Shown in pieces: positions 46,519-59,680 of a stretch of DNA of 64,000 nucleotides. Within the stretch, counting starts at the first letter, position 1; the number at the start of each line of letters is the position of its first letter. Below the pieces are notes generated by a model. The model made no database searches, had not been told where the DNA came from, and saw only the letters and a program-made list of their open reading frames with translations. The stretch spans positions 273,269-337,268 of the forward strand of contig JAGGNK010006626.1 of assembly GCA_017590115.1 (NCBI GenBank), in the 5' to 3' direction. The position numbers and the translations under genes were made by a program. This DNA is from Montifringilla adamsi (lineage: Eukaryota; Chordata; Aves; Passeriformes; Passeridae).

Positions 46519-46941
46519 GTAAGGATTGTGTTGTTTGGTAGGTGCTTTTCTTTAGATTATTTACAGTTTTAATATTTTCAAAATTTATTGATTCCTTGTA
46601 TGGGAGTTTTCTTTTTCCCTGCAAGTTAGAAATGAAGTGTATTTATATGTATTTGTCAGTCTTTACTTTGTCTTTCTTTAGAGTTGTAAGATTGAGTTTA
46701 GCAGCTTCATTACCTGTGTTAACACATAGTAGTAACACATAATAGCTGTCCACCACTGAGACTCACAGAAAGGAGAGTGATCCAGTGAAGTCTGTTATAA
46801 CACAGTACTTATCCTTGCAGTATACCAGCTTTCCAACACTGCAGTAGACACATCCATTTTTCTTTACAGACATAAAAGCATAGATTCCTGTCATGTAATT
46901 TAGTTGTGCCAGTGTTTGTAAACATCTCTACCAACTCAGTT

Positions 46942-47196
46942 GATCCTTCTTCTTACCACTTTTTATACTGATCATGGTGTCACATGGCCTGAAATACCTC
47001 TTTTGTCAATTGGGGCCACCTGTCCTGGCTTTGTCTTCTCATATCTCCCAGACACTCCATTTCTCCTGCTTGCACAAAAAGCAAAAAAGGCTTTGGTTCC
47101 CTATATAACAGCTCTGTGTTCAACACAAGTCCAAAACACTGCCTCATGCTGGCTACTGCAGAGAAAATTAGCTCCACCTCAGCTGAAACCAGCATG
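46942..47196 (-). mobile_element. ERVL-type LTR fragment (antisense), diverged
   Basis: The reverse strand reads CTGGTTTCAGCTGAGGTGGA, then AAAGCCAGGACAGGTGGCCC and TATAAA near 46962-46967. These blocks appear in the same order as in the LTR at 4762-5332. Only the 5' half is present. It is a second, older or different subfamily copy in opposite orientation. Confidence 0.7.
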
Positions 47197-47919
47197 AAAC
47201 TGTAATTCTGGAGCACTGGTTTTCTGTGTTTCAGTTTTCCTTTCTCTCAGTAAGAGCAGTACATATTAGTATATATAGCAGTACATATAGCACAAATTGC
47301 AGTACATAAAATAGAGTATCGTGATTGTATGGCTATGTTAGACATAACTATGTACTTTTTTAAAGAACATGTACAAAACGTCTTGTAAAACAGATCCCCT
47401 GACTTTTCTTTCTGTTGTCATTGGAGTTGTGATGTGTGTTGCTTTCGGAATTGGCGGCTGTACTGTATCGCTGCTGTAAACAGATGGTCCACAGGAAGTG
47501 GAGATCAATAAGTATGATAAATAACTTCAATCCCAAAATCTGGTTACTAGTCCTGTGGCTGAGATTGACAAGATGTTAAGCTTCTCAGAGTCAATGAATT
47601 GTTCTTGGCTGGGGAGAATAAACAATTATAATTTAGCATTAAATAGCCATATTCAGTGGTGGAGGCAAGGATCTAGAAATTTGAAGGCCTCTTAGAAAAG
47701 CTCTTTCTGAAAAAGAACCTTGAGCTATATGGCAGCCAAATAACTTCTTTACAACAGCAAAGGGCTTTGGAATCTGTACATATTTTCTACCTACCTATCT
47801 GTCCAAGTACCTGTGCACCAATCTGTTTAATTGTCCCTGGGGTTTTATTAGAATGGCTGCTGGAAACAAAATGGACTAAGGTGTAATAGCAAGTTTGAGT
47901 AGCATGAAGAGAATACAAA

Positions 47920-47945
47920 ACTACCTCCCTTAGGAAGGAGGTAGT
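47920..47945. repeat. Compact inverted repeat
   Basis: ACTACCTCCCTT and AAGGAGGTAGT flank a 3-nt loop, with a single bulged base. It can form an 11-bp stem in DNA or intronic RNA. Confidence 0.9.
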
Positions 47946-50900
47946 CAAGGCACAAGCTTGCATCATGTTACAGCTTATTTCAAGAGACATTTGTGTAGTC
48001 AGCCTGTAAGCTGCTGGCTCTACGTGTGGTCGGTCAATGTGCTCTGTTTGTGGTTATTCTGCTCTTTCAGGGAGGCAGTAGTAATAGTATTAAAGCCAAA
48101 TGGGTTATCTTAACTCAGAAGAGGGTTTTATTGGTTTCATTTTCAGCAGTTGAGAGCCTAGTCTTGGGAAATACTGCTTAGTATCACAACTAACATAAAT
48201 TTCTAGACTTACTGTTTTCCAAATAATTGTCTGCAGTCCTCTGGCATGAAAATCAAAGGCACGATATTGTTTGTTGTAAATAATGTGTTTTTACATTTGA
48301 GGTCTGTTAAGATAAAGTAAGACAAACAATATCAAGTTTCATTGTCTGGAATAGTGACTGTTTTCTCAGTGTACTAGCGATGTTTAATAGATACTCATGG
48401 GTGTTCACCACCTACTATAGTCAAAGCCTGTGTTGATCAGAGGCAGAGATGTGGGAGGTGTAAATATCAAACAACAAGTTGGATGGACTATCCACAGCTT
48501 GAGGGTAATGTCTACTGACATATCAGAGGGTGAAGAAACTTCTGATATCTATCAAAATTTCTTCTAATCAGATACTTAAATGTGCTAGTAGAATAATTGA
48601 ACTTCTACCAACATTTGTTTCAGTGTACTGTCTTTAACATGCATGACTTGTTCTGCAAAACTATATTCATTTGTATCAGTCCAGTTTCTTTTAATCCAAA
48701 TGCATTTGCGAGGTCTATTTTAGAGAAGCAGTATGGAAACAATAGACACTTTCTCAGATTCATGGTACTGAGATCCAATACCACTTCTAAATGCAACCAT
48801 ACTTGAAGTGCTCAAATGGTGAAGTTAATTTTAGTCATTTCAGTATGGGTTTTAACCTCTTGTGTATATTCTTAAAATAGCTTCATACACTTGACAACTT
48901 TGTATTAGATAAGAAAACTTGAGAAAAAGAGCCTTCCAGTCATTCTGGCAAGTTGTTAGAGAAGTTCTATTGGCCTGGGGTTTTTTAGAAAGCTTAAACC
49001 TTAACTTCACACTGTAGAACAGCTGTTAACGTATAGGAATGTTTAGAGATAGAAGTGTTTGCCATCATTGCATAAGTAATAAAATTTCTCAGCATCACAT
49101 TGAGTTTGTAAAATGGCAGTGGCTTGAGAGGACCATCTGAAGGCTTCCTGAATAGCCCTCTTGTAGTCTGGGAATTAAAAATATTTCTTTTACATTTCTT
49201 TTCATCCTGTAGGTGGAGCTCAGATGCTACACATTTGTGCTTACTAGCTTTAAAAATTTTTGGTGCTTACTGTTTGCAAGACATGCAGTGTGGGGTGAAA
49301 TACAGTAGACTGTACAGTTTTTCACTGTATAATCAAGTTCAGTTGCATCCTTGTAATGGATATGGTATTAAATGGCAATATGAAATAAGTGCTTAAAATA
49401 GCTAAACTATTCAGGCAGAGAAGCTGATTTCTTGAGTAGTTAATGTCACTTGAATTTAATTTGGTGTTTTCTCTTGTATATTTTCTCTTAATAATCCTGT
49501 AATTTGCAGTTGAGCTAAGTAATCACATTTATTTTGTTTTACAAAGATTATTATCCCAAGGAGATGAATAGCAGTAAATACTACTATTATTAACTACTTT
49601 AATAATTATTAAAGTAATTTATAGTAGCTCTATTGCCACTCCTTTGCATTCCTGTTGTTTCCTTGTATCCATTTGCTTGTCATGGATAAAATAAATAATA
49701 TGTGAAGCTTTACATATTTTCTGTAATATTTTCTGCATATATAAGTAATTCGTTTCTTCATCCTCAAAGCAGAAACCTGGAACAGTTTTTAAGGTGTACT
49801 TCCTCAGGGTTACTTCTTTATTGAAAGACAACATGAAATAACTTGGACAAAAACTTAAACCCCCGCAGTCCTGTCATCTAGACACAATCATAATAAAAAT
49901 AGTTAATAATGCCAGGCAAAGTTTCAAGTTCATGCTAAATCCAGTTCAGACCGTACAGTAAAAATTGAATATTGTCAAGACACGTCAACGTTTTCTTGGC
50001 ATCAATATGAATAAATATTGCCACACTGAGCATGCAAGCTTGCTTTTCTAAGGTGCTCATATAGTACTGTGTGTGGAAAAGCCAAAGGTAATTTTACATG
50101 ATCACATGGAAATCTTTTTTAAAAGATCTTGACATCAAAACTTTTCTCTTTATAAATCTGCAGTTGTTATAAACAATGAGTTAGATATTTTGTATTTGTA
50201 AATTAATAATTTATGTTAAAATACGTTGTTTTATATGTATTACTGTGTGCTTGTTACCTTATAATGCAAGCATTACACAGGGAAAAGTAGTAAAAATGTG
50301 TATCTATATGTTTCTACTTATTTAAACTTAATCTAGTATCTTGTCTTGTGTTCAGCAAGCTACTTTTCTGTTAATGTTGGCTGTTAATAAGTGTAATAAT
50401 GTGATGCAAATACCATATATTTAGAGCTATTTATTTACTTTGGAATGTTAAGTTTTATCTGTTTCTATGTGAACAGATATATTTCTTCACAAAACTACTA
50501 TTTTAAATTTAATAACTGTACTTCTAATCCTACTAGCATTTTCTTAAACTAAGTGTAACTTACTATCAGGCTTTGTCCAACAATAGAGTTTGTCTCCCAA
50601 TTTTTCATCTTAGCACCAGAAAATAGACATCGTATGTTAGTAAGATTGGCTTTTGAGGTTCTGAATAGAAACTCTTTTTGTGACTGACTTTTCACTATAC
50701 CTAGAGAAGTGCTGCTGTTTTCATATAGCAAATTCAGGTACTCTCTTAATAGTGTTTTAAGCCAAAGGAGACAATTAGATAAACTGTGTATCTCATGCTG
50801 TAATTTATTGCCAGTTACCCTTGTATTGAACTCACTGATTGGCAACAGCTGAACTGGAAAGGCATTCAAACATAATTTTTTTAGATATCAAGAGAGCATA

Positions 50901-50964
50901 GTTTGCTCCATATCTAGTCAGTGAGTGTATTCTATTCCAGTACTTAGATACATGACTCCTAATG

Positions 50965-51400
50965 GTACCTCTTCCAGTTTCACATTTTAACTTGTCTGGG
51001 TTCAGCTTGTAGCCACTGAATTATTTTTTGCTGTGCCTTTTACTGAAGTTCACTTCAGCAGGCTGTATTTTCTCTTACTTCAACCACTTAAATTCTAATT
51101 GAGTCCTTTCAATAAGCTGTAGACATTGAGTTCTTTCTGGCCTTCACAGTAAGAAATTTTTTCTAGTCTTCAAATTACTTTATGGTTTGGGTTCTTTTCC
51201 ATCTCCAGTTTTTCAACATTCTTTAAATCTCTTTCATCATTTATCTTGTATTAGCCTTAGTAATGCTGTATGCAGAGAGCAGCAACTTTTTTTTTTACTT
51301 CCACCTCCCTGTTCATTCATAGGTTGATCACGTCAGCCCTTCTTACAGGTATTCAACTGGTAGCATTTATGTTGCTTGGGCTTGCCAGTTTCTTTTCAGT
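50965..51400 (-). mobile_element. Ancient CR1/L3-like LINE relic
   Basis: The + strand holds ACTTGTCTGGGTTCAGCTTG, TTCTTTCTGGCCTTCACAGT and ATCTCCAGTTTTTCAACATT. These match in order the reverse complement of an ancient amniote CR1 family ('...ctccaatttatcaacatcc...'). Confidence 0.5.
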
Positions 51401-52206
51401 CATCACTCTCTGAGAATTAGTTTGTCATTTTCTCTGGTTTTTAGTTTCTAGATTTTGGCAATTAGATCTTCAGCTTTTGTTTTATTCAGCAAGCCCAGGT
51501 TGCCTAGCAGTTCTGATTTGACAGTTTGCTACTGTGACAGTTTGTGCAATTCACTACTAATGGATTTAGTAGAGTTCCCTGGAGTGAATAGGTATATTTC
51601 TACTCAGTGGTTATGTGCCTCTGACAACTGTTTTAAGCAATAACTTTGTCATCTAATTCTTGAAGATGGTCTTTTGGCCTGTTTTTTGTTGCTTTTTTTT
51701 TAAGACTTCCTTACATATCTGTACTGGGAAGCACATTGTGAGCTTTTTTGGACTGACTCTAAAATTAGCCAAGTTAACAACCAGTCAGGAGCTTATGCTT
51801 AGCTCTAAGAAACTCCCTGACAGCAATGTGCCAAATCTCAGCAGGACTCAGCCTCAGTAAAGAAGTAGAATTTGGATTATTGTTGAAAGTAATGAAGTTG
51901 TTCCATTATTTATTAATTAATTGACTTTACAGCATAAGAACACAGCACCTGCCAGATGTCAAGATCAACACATTTTCCAGGCATTACGCTATAGTTACAA
52001 GTGCTCCAACATCCGATCCTTACCTCACGTGTCAAACTCAGCTTGTACTCAGAGCACACGTGGGGCTCTACCTTCGAAGAGTTTTAGAGTTTATCAAAAA
52101 GACACATGCCTCCAGTGGTTTGCAGATGGGACTGTCCTGAATTCTAAATACATTTAAAATTGTTTTACCAAAGAGAATATGTCTTGTGTTTTATAGCCAC
52201 AGCAAT

Positions 52207-52244
52207 GCTATGCAGATATGCATAAGCTATGCAGATATGCATAA
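52207..52244. repeat. Perfect 19-bp tandem duplication
   Basis: GCTATGCAGATATGCATAA occurs twice head to tail (52207-52225, 52226-52244). Confidence 0.97.
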
Positions 52245-52634
52245 GCTGAAGCTACCTGAAAACTTTTTTTTTCCTCCTGTGGTGCAAAGAAGAAGCACAG
52301 ACAATAACTGGTGGGAATTCACTGGCTAGGTGTCAAAAACAGTAGAATGGAAAGTAACCTGAAAAAGGAACTTGTTTTTTATGTATTCTTTTTAAACCCA
52401 GATTTGTTGAGTGTGTTAATGTAATAGCAGTTCTAAGTTTCTGCCTTTCAGAAGGTATAAATACTTCCACATATTTGTAATTTATAAACTGAACTTTCGG
52501 TTTGTTTCTGTTCAGGAGTTCTTTGGCTTCTGTGAAGATGTCTTTATACACCAGATCCCCAGGAAAAGAATACTTTTAGATACTTTTATGGTGCCTTGCT
52601 TGATCTTGATATGGCAAATGTTAAACTAGAAAAT

Positions 52635-52650
52635 CACACACACACACACA
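52635..52650. repeat. (CA)n microsatellite
   Basis: About eight CA units. Confidence 0.95.
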
Positions 52651-53739
52651 AATTCACTACAGATGTAAAGAGAAAAAAGGAAGAGACTTAGTTTTATGTA
52701 TTTCAAGTGTCTGAAAGAAGGGAAATGTTTTCAGAATATTTTGGTTTAGTGCTGATGTCCTAATTTTGTAATTATATCATATACAGTCACCCACAGGTCA
52801 TATATTGTTACAGTTATACTTACCTACAAGTCAGATGTTTATTTTGATAGGATTCTACATTAATTTATGTGTATTTTGTATGCTTTGAGTGACTTGTTGT
52901 AGTATATAAATTCAATAAGGATTTGAAATGAAATTTGTAAATTGCCACTTATCCACAGTCACATGAAAATGTTCACTTTTGCAAATGTTTACATGACTCA
53001 ATGATTGCAGTGAAACTATTAATGTAAACAAAAAACCGTAAATAAACCTGACAACCAATGAAGTTCCTTTGGACTAGAATTTGATAATAGTTTTATGGTA
53101 TGAGGATATAGGAGAGAAAAGAATATTTTGGTGAAAATTACTGAAAAAATCCTTACCCTTGGGACTGAGAGACTTTTTGTTTTTAAGACTGTCTCAGGAG
53201 ATTGTCGTCTTCTGTTCCTGTCCACTTGGCCTGGTTTCCTTGCCAGTTTTTATAAAACCAGAGAGTTCAAGTTGTTTGTGGCGTTCCCTATAGAATAGAT
53301 TGCTTACACAATCTCAGTACATCAAATTCTAAAAAATTCGGCTACAAAATCAAGGTCCGAAGTAAGCTGTCATAGACAAGAGACTTCTAATCAAGTTTTA
53401 GTGGTATAAAAGGTTGGTATGACCTCCTGTCCACAGTATATTGTATAAAAGATATCAGTCTTAGAGTGGAATGGGAGCAGCGTCTTGTTGGAACTAGAAC
53501 CTTGAATAATATTTTCTCTTGTTTTAATCTTCATATGTTTTATCATATTTATCATATTTATCAAGTTCATTTTTTATTAGTTTACTTCTCATCTTCTGCA
53601 CTAATGTCATAGCATTAATGCTTCAAAAGTGCACTTAATTGATATTTTCTTTTGCTTTACATATTTCTTTTCCTCAGTGCATGAGGGATCACTCACTTCA
53701 GTCTATTTTTTTGTAAGGATAGCAATAATATTTGGTTTA

Positions 53740-54000
53740 TCTAAGTGTAATGCTTCATATTTTAACCATTTTTCTTTAATATATTCCTAAGTTATTTTTT
53801 AATAACTGATGATAGTATCTCTGTAATTGTTTAAGAAACTGTAAACAATTACCTACCTTTTCCTTTAGTAAAAATGAGTTTTGAAGTTATCTGCAAGTTT
53901 AAGAATCTAGTATGTTTCTTTTGATTGGCATTTTTATATTTTGTTCAAGAAATTCAATATTTTCGACACATATTACTGACAGAAAAAAAAAAAAGATTAC
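53740..54000 (-). mobile_element. Possible ancient CR1-like relic
   Basis: GAAGTTATCTGCAAGTTTAA and the following TTCAATATT segment recall the reverse-complement CR1 ORF2. The match is weak. Confidence 0.28.
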
Positions 54001-55141
54001 TCCAGAATTGTTTTCAGCAATACATTTATGTTCTGAATAAGTCTATTTTCTTAGTTCTAAGGATGCACGATTCACATATTCTTTTCAAAATAATGCAAAT
54101 TTTTCTGCCTTCTTTACGTTAATAATATTCATTGTAAAGACAAAATAATCCCAGACTTACTCTTTGTGGAGTTAATGATTGGCAGTAACTTAAAAGCAGA
54201 CTATACTATATTAAACACAAGCCCAGATTGTTTGGGCACAAAACCCAGAATCCCAGCACTGAGGTTTTTCTTGGCTAAGCATCAAAGCTTGTTAATAGGT
54301 AGAGTGTTAGACTGGGACAAAGACGGGATTGTTACTGTGGTATATTTCATCCTGCTGCTACTTGGCAAGACTCAGTGTATTTTTAGGTGAAGTTTGTATG
54401 TGCATTTGTCTAGTCACCTGGAAAAAGGGATGCGTATATGACCCGTGAAAATGCAGTTAGCATAATGGGAGGTGAGAACGTGTAATCCTTATTATACAGT
54501 GAATTGTTAGCACTGTATAGTGGGCAAGATACCATTTCAAAGAGTTGGAGTGTTCTCAGTTGTTTAGCTGCACATGTGATTTTTTTTCTTCTTGTAACAT
54601 AACAAGATGGATTTAGCAGTGGTATAGCCATGTACTTTTTAATTGCTAAATGTTCATGCTCCATTTCCTTTCTTTGTTTCAACGGAGTTGAGTAGCATGG
54701 GAAGAGACTTTTTAAGGGTTTCTTTCTATTATAGAATATATTTTCTGTAAATATGGGCGGTATATTTTAAAGTGGCACTGAAGTGAAGGATGACTGGAGT
54801 ATGTTCAAACAGTTTCTTTAAACATCGCATCTGCTGTTCAACTTTAGACATTCAATCCATGTTACAATTGATATTTTTATTATTTGTACATGCCTTTCTA
54901 CAGAGCCAAGTAGGTAATAAGTATTTTTAATATAGTATAGAAGAAGTGATGTTGGTTACCAGATTCTGGATGTGGAATGTTTATAATGAGTAATGGTTTG
55001 TAAATAAAAAGAAGGGAATTCAATTATTGCCTAAAAAGTTGTTTTGTTACAGTTTTGTAGATTAACTACATAATTAGTAGTTAATAGTAGTTGATAAATT
55101 GATAATACTGAAACAAAATAAATTCCAAAACATTCTGATCT

Positions 55142-55182
55142 GAATCACAGAATGGGCAAGGTTGGAGGGGTTGAGTAAAATC
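55142..55182 (-). mobile_element. Short CR1 3'-end remnant
   Basis: GAATCACAGAATGGGCAAGG followed by TTGGAGGGG matches the reverse-complement terminus of CR1. It is only about 40 bp long. Confidence 0.4.
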
Positions 55183-57224
55183 TGTACCAACATGAATAAA
55201 GGAAACCCAACTTGAATCCTTATAAGGGTATATCTGCTTCTAATGAGAAGAAGCTGTTTATCTAATGAAAGTGGAAAACATCCAAAAAGCCTGAACCTTG
55301 AGAGGATAAGGCAGTAAGGGCTGCTAGAATCATTTCATCCAGTGCTTTACCTAATAAAGCACATAAAACTCCTAAATTCTTTTATTTCATTCTTATCTTT
55401 TGGTGGGAAAAAAAATCCCATTTTAATGTAATGAATATACCCCACAAAAATTTTCTTTGGTAATTGCCTTTCTTATTAAGTAAATTAAAATGCTACTGCT
55501 TGTCAATCCTTTTTGCTCCTCTTGGACCCTTTTTCACTTATCTGCTAGCCTTCTGTTAGCATATCTTTATTTGCAAATTGCACCAAATTTCTCTTGGACA
55601 TTGGTGCATCATGTAGATTAAGCAATAACCTTCTTTTGTGGCATTTTTCCCCAGCTTTTGTTGTGTGTCAGCTTCATCAAATATTAAGCTGTGTTTTCTT
55701 TCTTCACACAAGATAGTTTGATAGTCTATCTTTTCCTTGTGTCCACAAGTAGTAGAAATAATTTTTTTATGAATCTAACTTACGGTTCTGTTATTGTTGC
55801 TCAAGAGCACTTTGTCACTTTCAGGCATATAATTGTCCAAGTTATATTTTCTCATTGTAAAGAATGATATAACACTACTGTTTCCCCTTTACTTTCACCC
55901 CCTGGTTCTCTAAATTTTTTCTCCCCTTTTATTCACAACTGGTGTTCCTCATGGCTCAAAGGAAAAAGCCTTCTAAAAAACACTTGGAAGCAAACTGCAT
56001 AACCACGTTGCTTTTTTTTTTTTTTCCTCTGATGCTAATTTTTACTTGCTTTTCTTTCTGTCTTGAGGTAATTCAAGAAGACAGAAAAATATGTCATTCT
56101 CAGTTATCATATCAGCCTTTCTCTAATATATCAACAGAAAGGGCTATTGAATCTTTTTTTTTTTTTTTTTTCTTTTTCTACATTGTAAGTCCTTTTACTT
56201 TTTTGGGAGGTTTTAATCCCTAACATAAAACAACAATAATAATGTTGGGGGGGTTTTTGTATGTGCTCCGAGATAAATGTCTGTATATCTTCAGCTGTGT
56301 CTGTTGTGGTAAATAAATGGACAATGGTTGCTAAACCATCAGTTTTCTATCTATAAATATTTTTACCCTGTGCAATAAAATCTGAGTCCAAGTTAAAACT
56401 TCTTTTTCCCATATGGTCCCATTTTTTGATTCAGGTCTTTGGCAGCAAATTACAACTACCCAGCTTCACCCTTTATTCCATACAGTTGTTTATTCTTTGT
56501 ATTTTCCTTGACCTTAAGTACAAAATTCAAGATATTGGTAAAGTCAAAGTATAAAGCCAAATATCATGTGTTCATGGCATCTTTTTAAGTAAAAATTTTA
56601 TTATAAAGGATTGTGGGGGATTTTTGTATTTTAGTATGTTAAAAGCTGTAAATATGTATGTCTGTGAATGAACACCCAACAGAAAACTGATTGAGTAAAT
56701 TAATGTAGTTTCTCTTTATTCTGCTGGAGATAGCTGTTGTCTTAAACCCAAAATACCTTTACTAATAATTGGACCGGATATTGCAAGTTTCTGCAGAGCA
56801 TGGCATTTTGTAGAGTCTACCTTTTTTACCAAGGAGGTCTGAGAGGTTTGGACTAACACTACAGAATGACTGTTACTCTGAGGGGTTATTAGGATATTAT
56901 AGCATCTGGCATGAGGAAATAACTGGTAATACAAGTAGCACTGTTAATGGCAGTGAGACCAGCAGTTCAAAATACACAATTTCACAGAGCTGGCTATAGC
57001 ATGTGAATTTTCATTTTACAGTTTGCTACTTTCACTGTGACATGTTTTCTGGTTCTCCTGGATCTCAGAGCTCTGAGATTAGTGGCACTGCCCTTTCACT
57101 TCCCAGTGAATTAGGGAATGCTTTGAGGCATCAGACAGATAGGGGCAATAAAAGTGAGCAGGAGAGAATAGTGTAGAATGCTGTTTTGCTGTATTATTCT
57201 TGTCTGCTCATTTCTAACTAAAGG

Positions 57225-57258
57225 ATATTACAAAAGAGGGCATATTACAAAAGAGGGC
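57225..57258. repeat. Perfect 17-bp tandem duplication
   Basis: ATATTACAAAAGAGGGC is present twice in tandem (57225-57241, 57242-57258). Confidence 0.97.
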
Positions 57259-58924
57259 AGCATATTGCTGCACAAGTTAGTGAGAAGTCAGTCTGACTTT
57301 TAGGGGATTTTGTGCATTGCTAGAGAAATGGGGCTTAACTGTCTGCAAGGAGAACTCAGTTTTAAAATTTGTATAAACCATGTTACTTCAATGTAGAATG
57401 GAAGACTTAGAATCATGCCCAGCCTATCAGATAACATGTGGAGACACGCTGTGTGTTCTTGTACATATTCTTAGAGCAGTGGAGCTGACTCTTTTGGACC
57501 ACGTGATGGTGCATGGAGTCAGTGTGGCTTATTGAGTCCTGCAAAATCTAGGCTGCACCCAGCTATATCTCCATAGTGTCTTTAACCCTCCAGAATGTGG
57601 AATGCACTCAGACATACTCACCTGGGAGAAGTGGGGTGGGAAGGTAATTAACAAAAACAACCAACCAACAAAATGAACACATTATTAAAAAACAAGCTAC
57701 CGAGCAAAAGCCCGCAATAAACACAACAATGTAATTCTTACCACCATTTCCATTAGTTCACATTTTGGCTCATTGTGCACCTGAAAATCTGTGATCCTCT
57801 CAGTAAAAAGGTTAATGCACATTGTTTGACAACTTCCCATGTTAGGGAACAGCAAAGCATACCATAGTCACAGTTGGATAATTTCATAATAAAATCGCTT
57901 TTTAATGAGAAGTGTATCAGCAGTACAGACCTTTTGAAGTTCTTCTTAAGTTTGGCTGATAAGCAGCCATACTGAGCTCATTGATGGAAAAGCATTATTT
58001 GCTGAACAAGCCTCATACTTAAGACTGGAAGTCATTGTTACGTCATTTCTTGGTTAATTGGCTGCACCTGTGATTTGTTAACAGCTCTAATCCAGTGGTC
58101 TCTGAACCACGCGTGGAAAGGTCAGCAGGAGAGAGTCTGGTGCACTGTGAAGCATTGTTAGAGGTAATCCTAGTTTGGCAACCTCTCATGCCTGTTAAAT
58201 CCAGATTGTCACTTCTCAGCTCATGACGTGAGCTTCTCAAAATGAGAATGGTACAGAGAACTGGAAAATGAAGTCTGTTGTTCTTTTCCTGCAAGGCAAT
58301 GCTTACTTAATAACACAGGGATTTTTTAAGAATGTATTAATTTGTAGGTTTCTCTTTTGTAATGAAAAATTTTTTACAACTTTGTTCTTCTGACAATTGG
58401 AATTTGTTGTGTTTTTTAAAATAGAAGAGTAAAATTAATATAAATCCAGTGAAATATGTCTAGTTATCTATATGTACACATGCATGCAAATGAATTTGTT
58501 GGTATTTCACTCTCCCTTTCATGTTGTAGAGTTTGGTCCTCAGCAGTCTCAGGCACTTGTCATTTTGCTGCCTTTATGATGTAATCATATCTGGTATTTT
58601 CAGTATAGTTTTTGTATACAAGTAATTATGTTGGTGCTATTTATATACATAAAGTTTCTTTGAACTCCAGTGTGCTTTTCAGCTAGTTAAGTTTTTTGAG
58701 TCTTTCAATAATCAGGAAAGTACTTTCTACATATGTTGATACTTTACCTGAATTTTGAAAGGACATCTGAGTGTCTTGGGCTGCAGAATTTGCCTTTGTC
58801 TTTTTTATACATTGTGTAATAAGCAAGTTTCTGAATTTGTTTAAATAATTTGAATAAGTTTACCTAACTGAAATATCTCTTGTAACATTCTTTATTAAAT
58901 AGAAATAATCTTGCTAAAAGTTAT

Positions 58925-59680
58925 ACCAGAGAATCATAAAATTGTAGGGTAGGTTGGAAAGGACTTACAAAGGTCACCTAATCTAACACTCCTGCAGTTA
59001 ACAGAGATATCTTCCACCATATTATTTTGTCCAGAGCCCTGACCAGCTTGACCTTGAATGAACCCCAGGGATGAGATATCCACTACTTTTCTGGGCAATC
59101 TGTTTCAATGTTTCACTGCACCTGTTGTAAAAAATGTCTTCCTTACATCTAGTCTGAAGCTGCACTCTTTTAGCTTAAATCCATTACCACCATCCCAACC
59201 TTTTACAGCAGGACCTATACCAACAGGTCCTGTTGCAAAAAGACTATCTCCATCTTTTTTACAGAGCCATTGAGATACTGAAAGGCTGCAATAAGGTTAC
59301 CCCAGAGCCTTTTCTTCTCTAGGCTGAATAGATTCAACTCTTTAAACGTTTTTTCATTGGACAGATGTTCCAATCCTCTTTCATCATTTTCATGGGTCTC
59401 TTCTGGACCTGCTCCAGCAGGTCCATGTCCTTCCTGTGCTCTGACCCCAGAGCTGATGCAGCCCTGCAGGTGGGCTCTCAGCAGAGCAGAGCAGAGGGGC
59501 AGAAACCCCTCCCTGGCCCTGCTGCCCACACTGCTCTGGATGCAGCCCAGGATATGGTTGATCGTTTGGCCTGCAATTGCACGTTACTGGGTCAGGCCCA
59601 TCATTTTATCCAGGAGATCTCCAAGTTGTTCTTACTGGGAGTTGTTCTCATGACATCTTGCAGCACAGGAATCATGTTTT
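58925..59680 (-). mobile_element. CR1 LINE fragment (antisense), about 0.75 kb
   Basis: It begins with the reverse CR1 terminus AATCATAAAATTGTAGGGTA and GGTTGGAAAGGACTTACAAA. It continues through CCTGCTCCAGCAGGTCCATG and GCTGCCCACACTGCTCTGGA. It shares an almost identical block with the CR1 at 41145-41840, so the two are the same subfamily. Open frames of 98-110 codons inside it are relics of the element. Confidence 0.92.
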
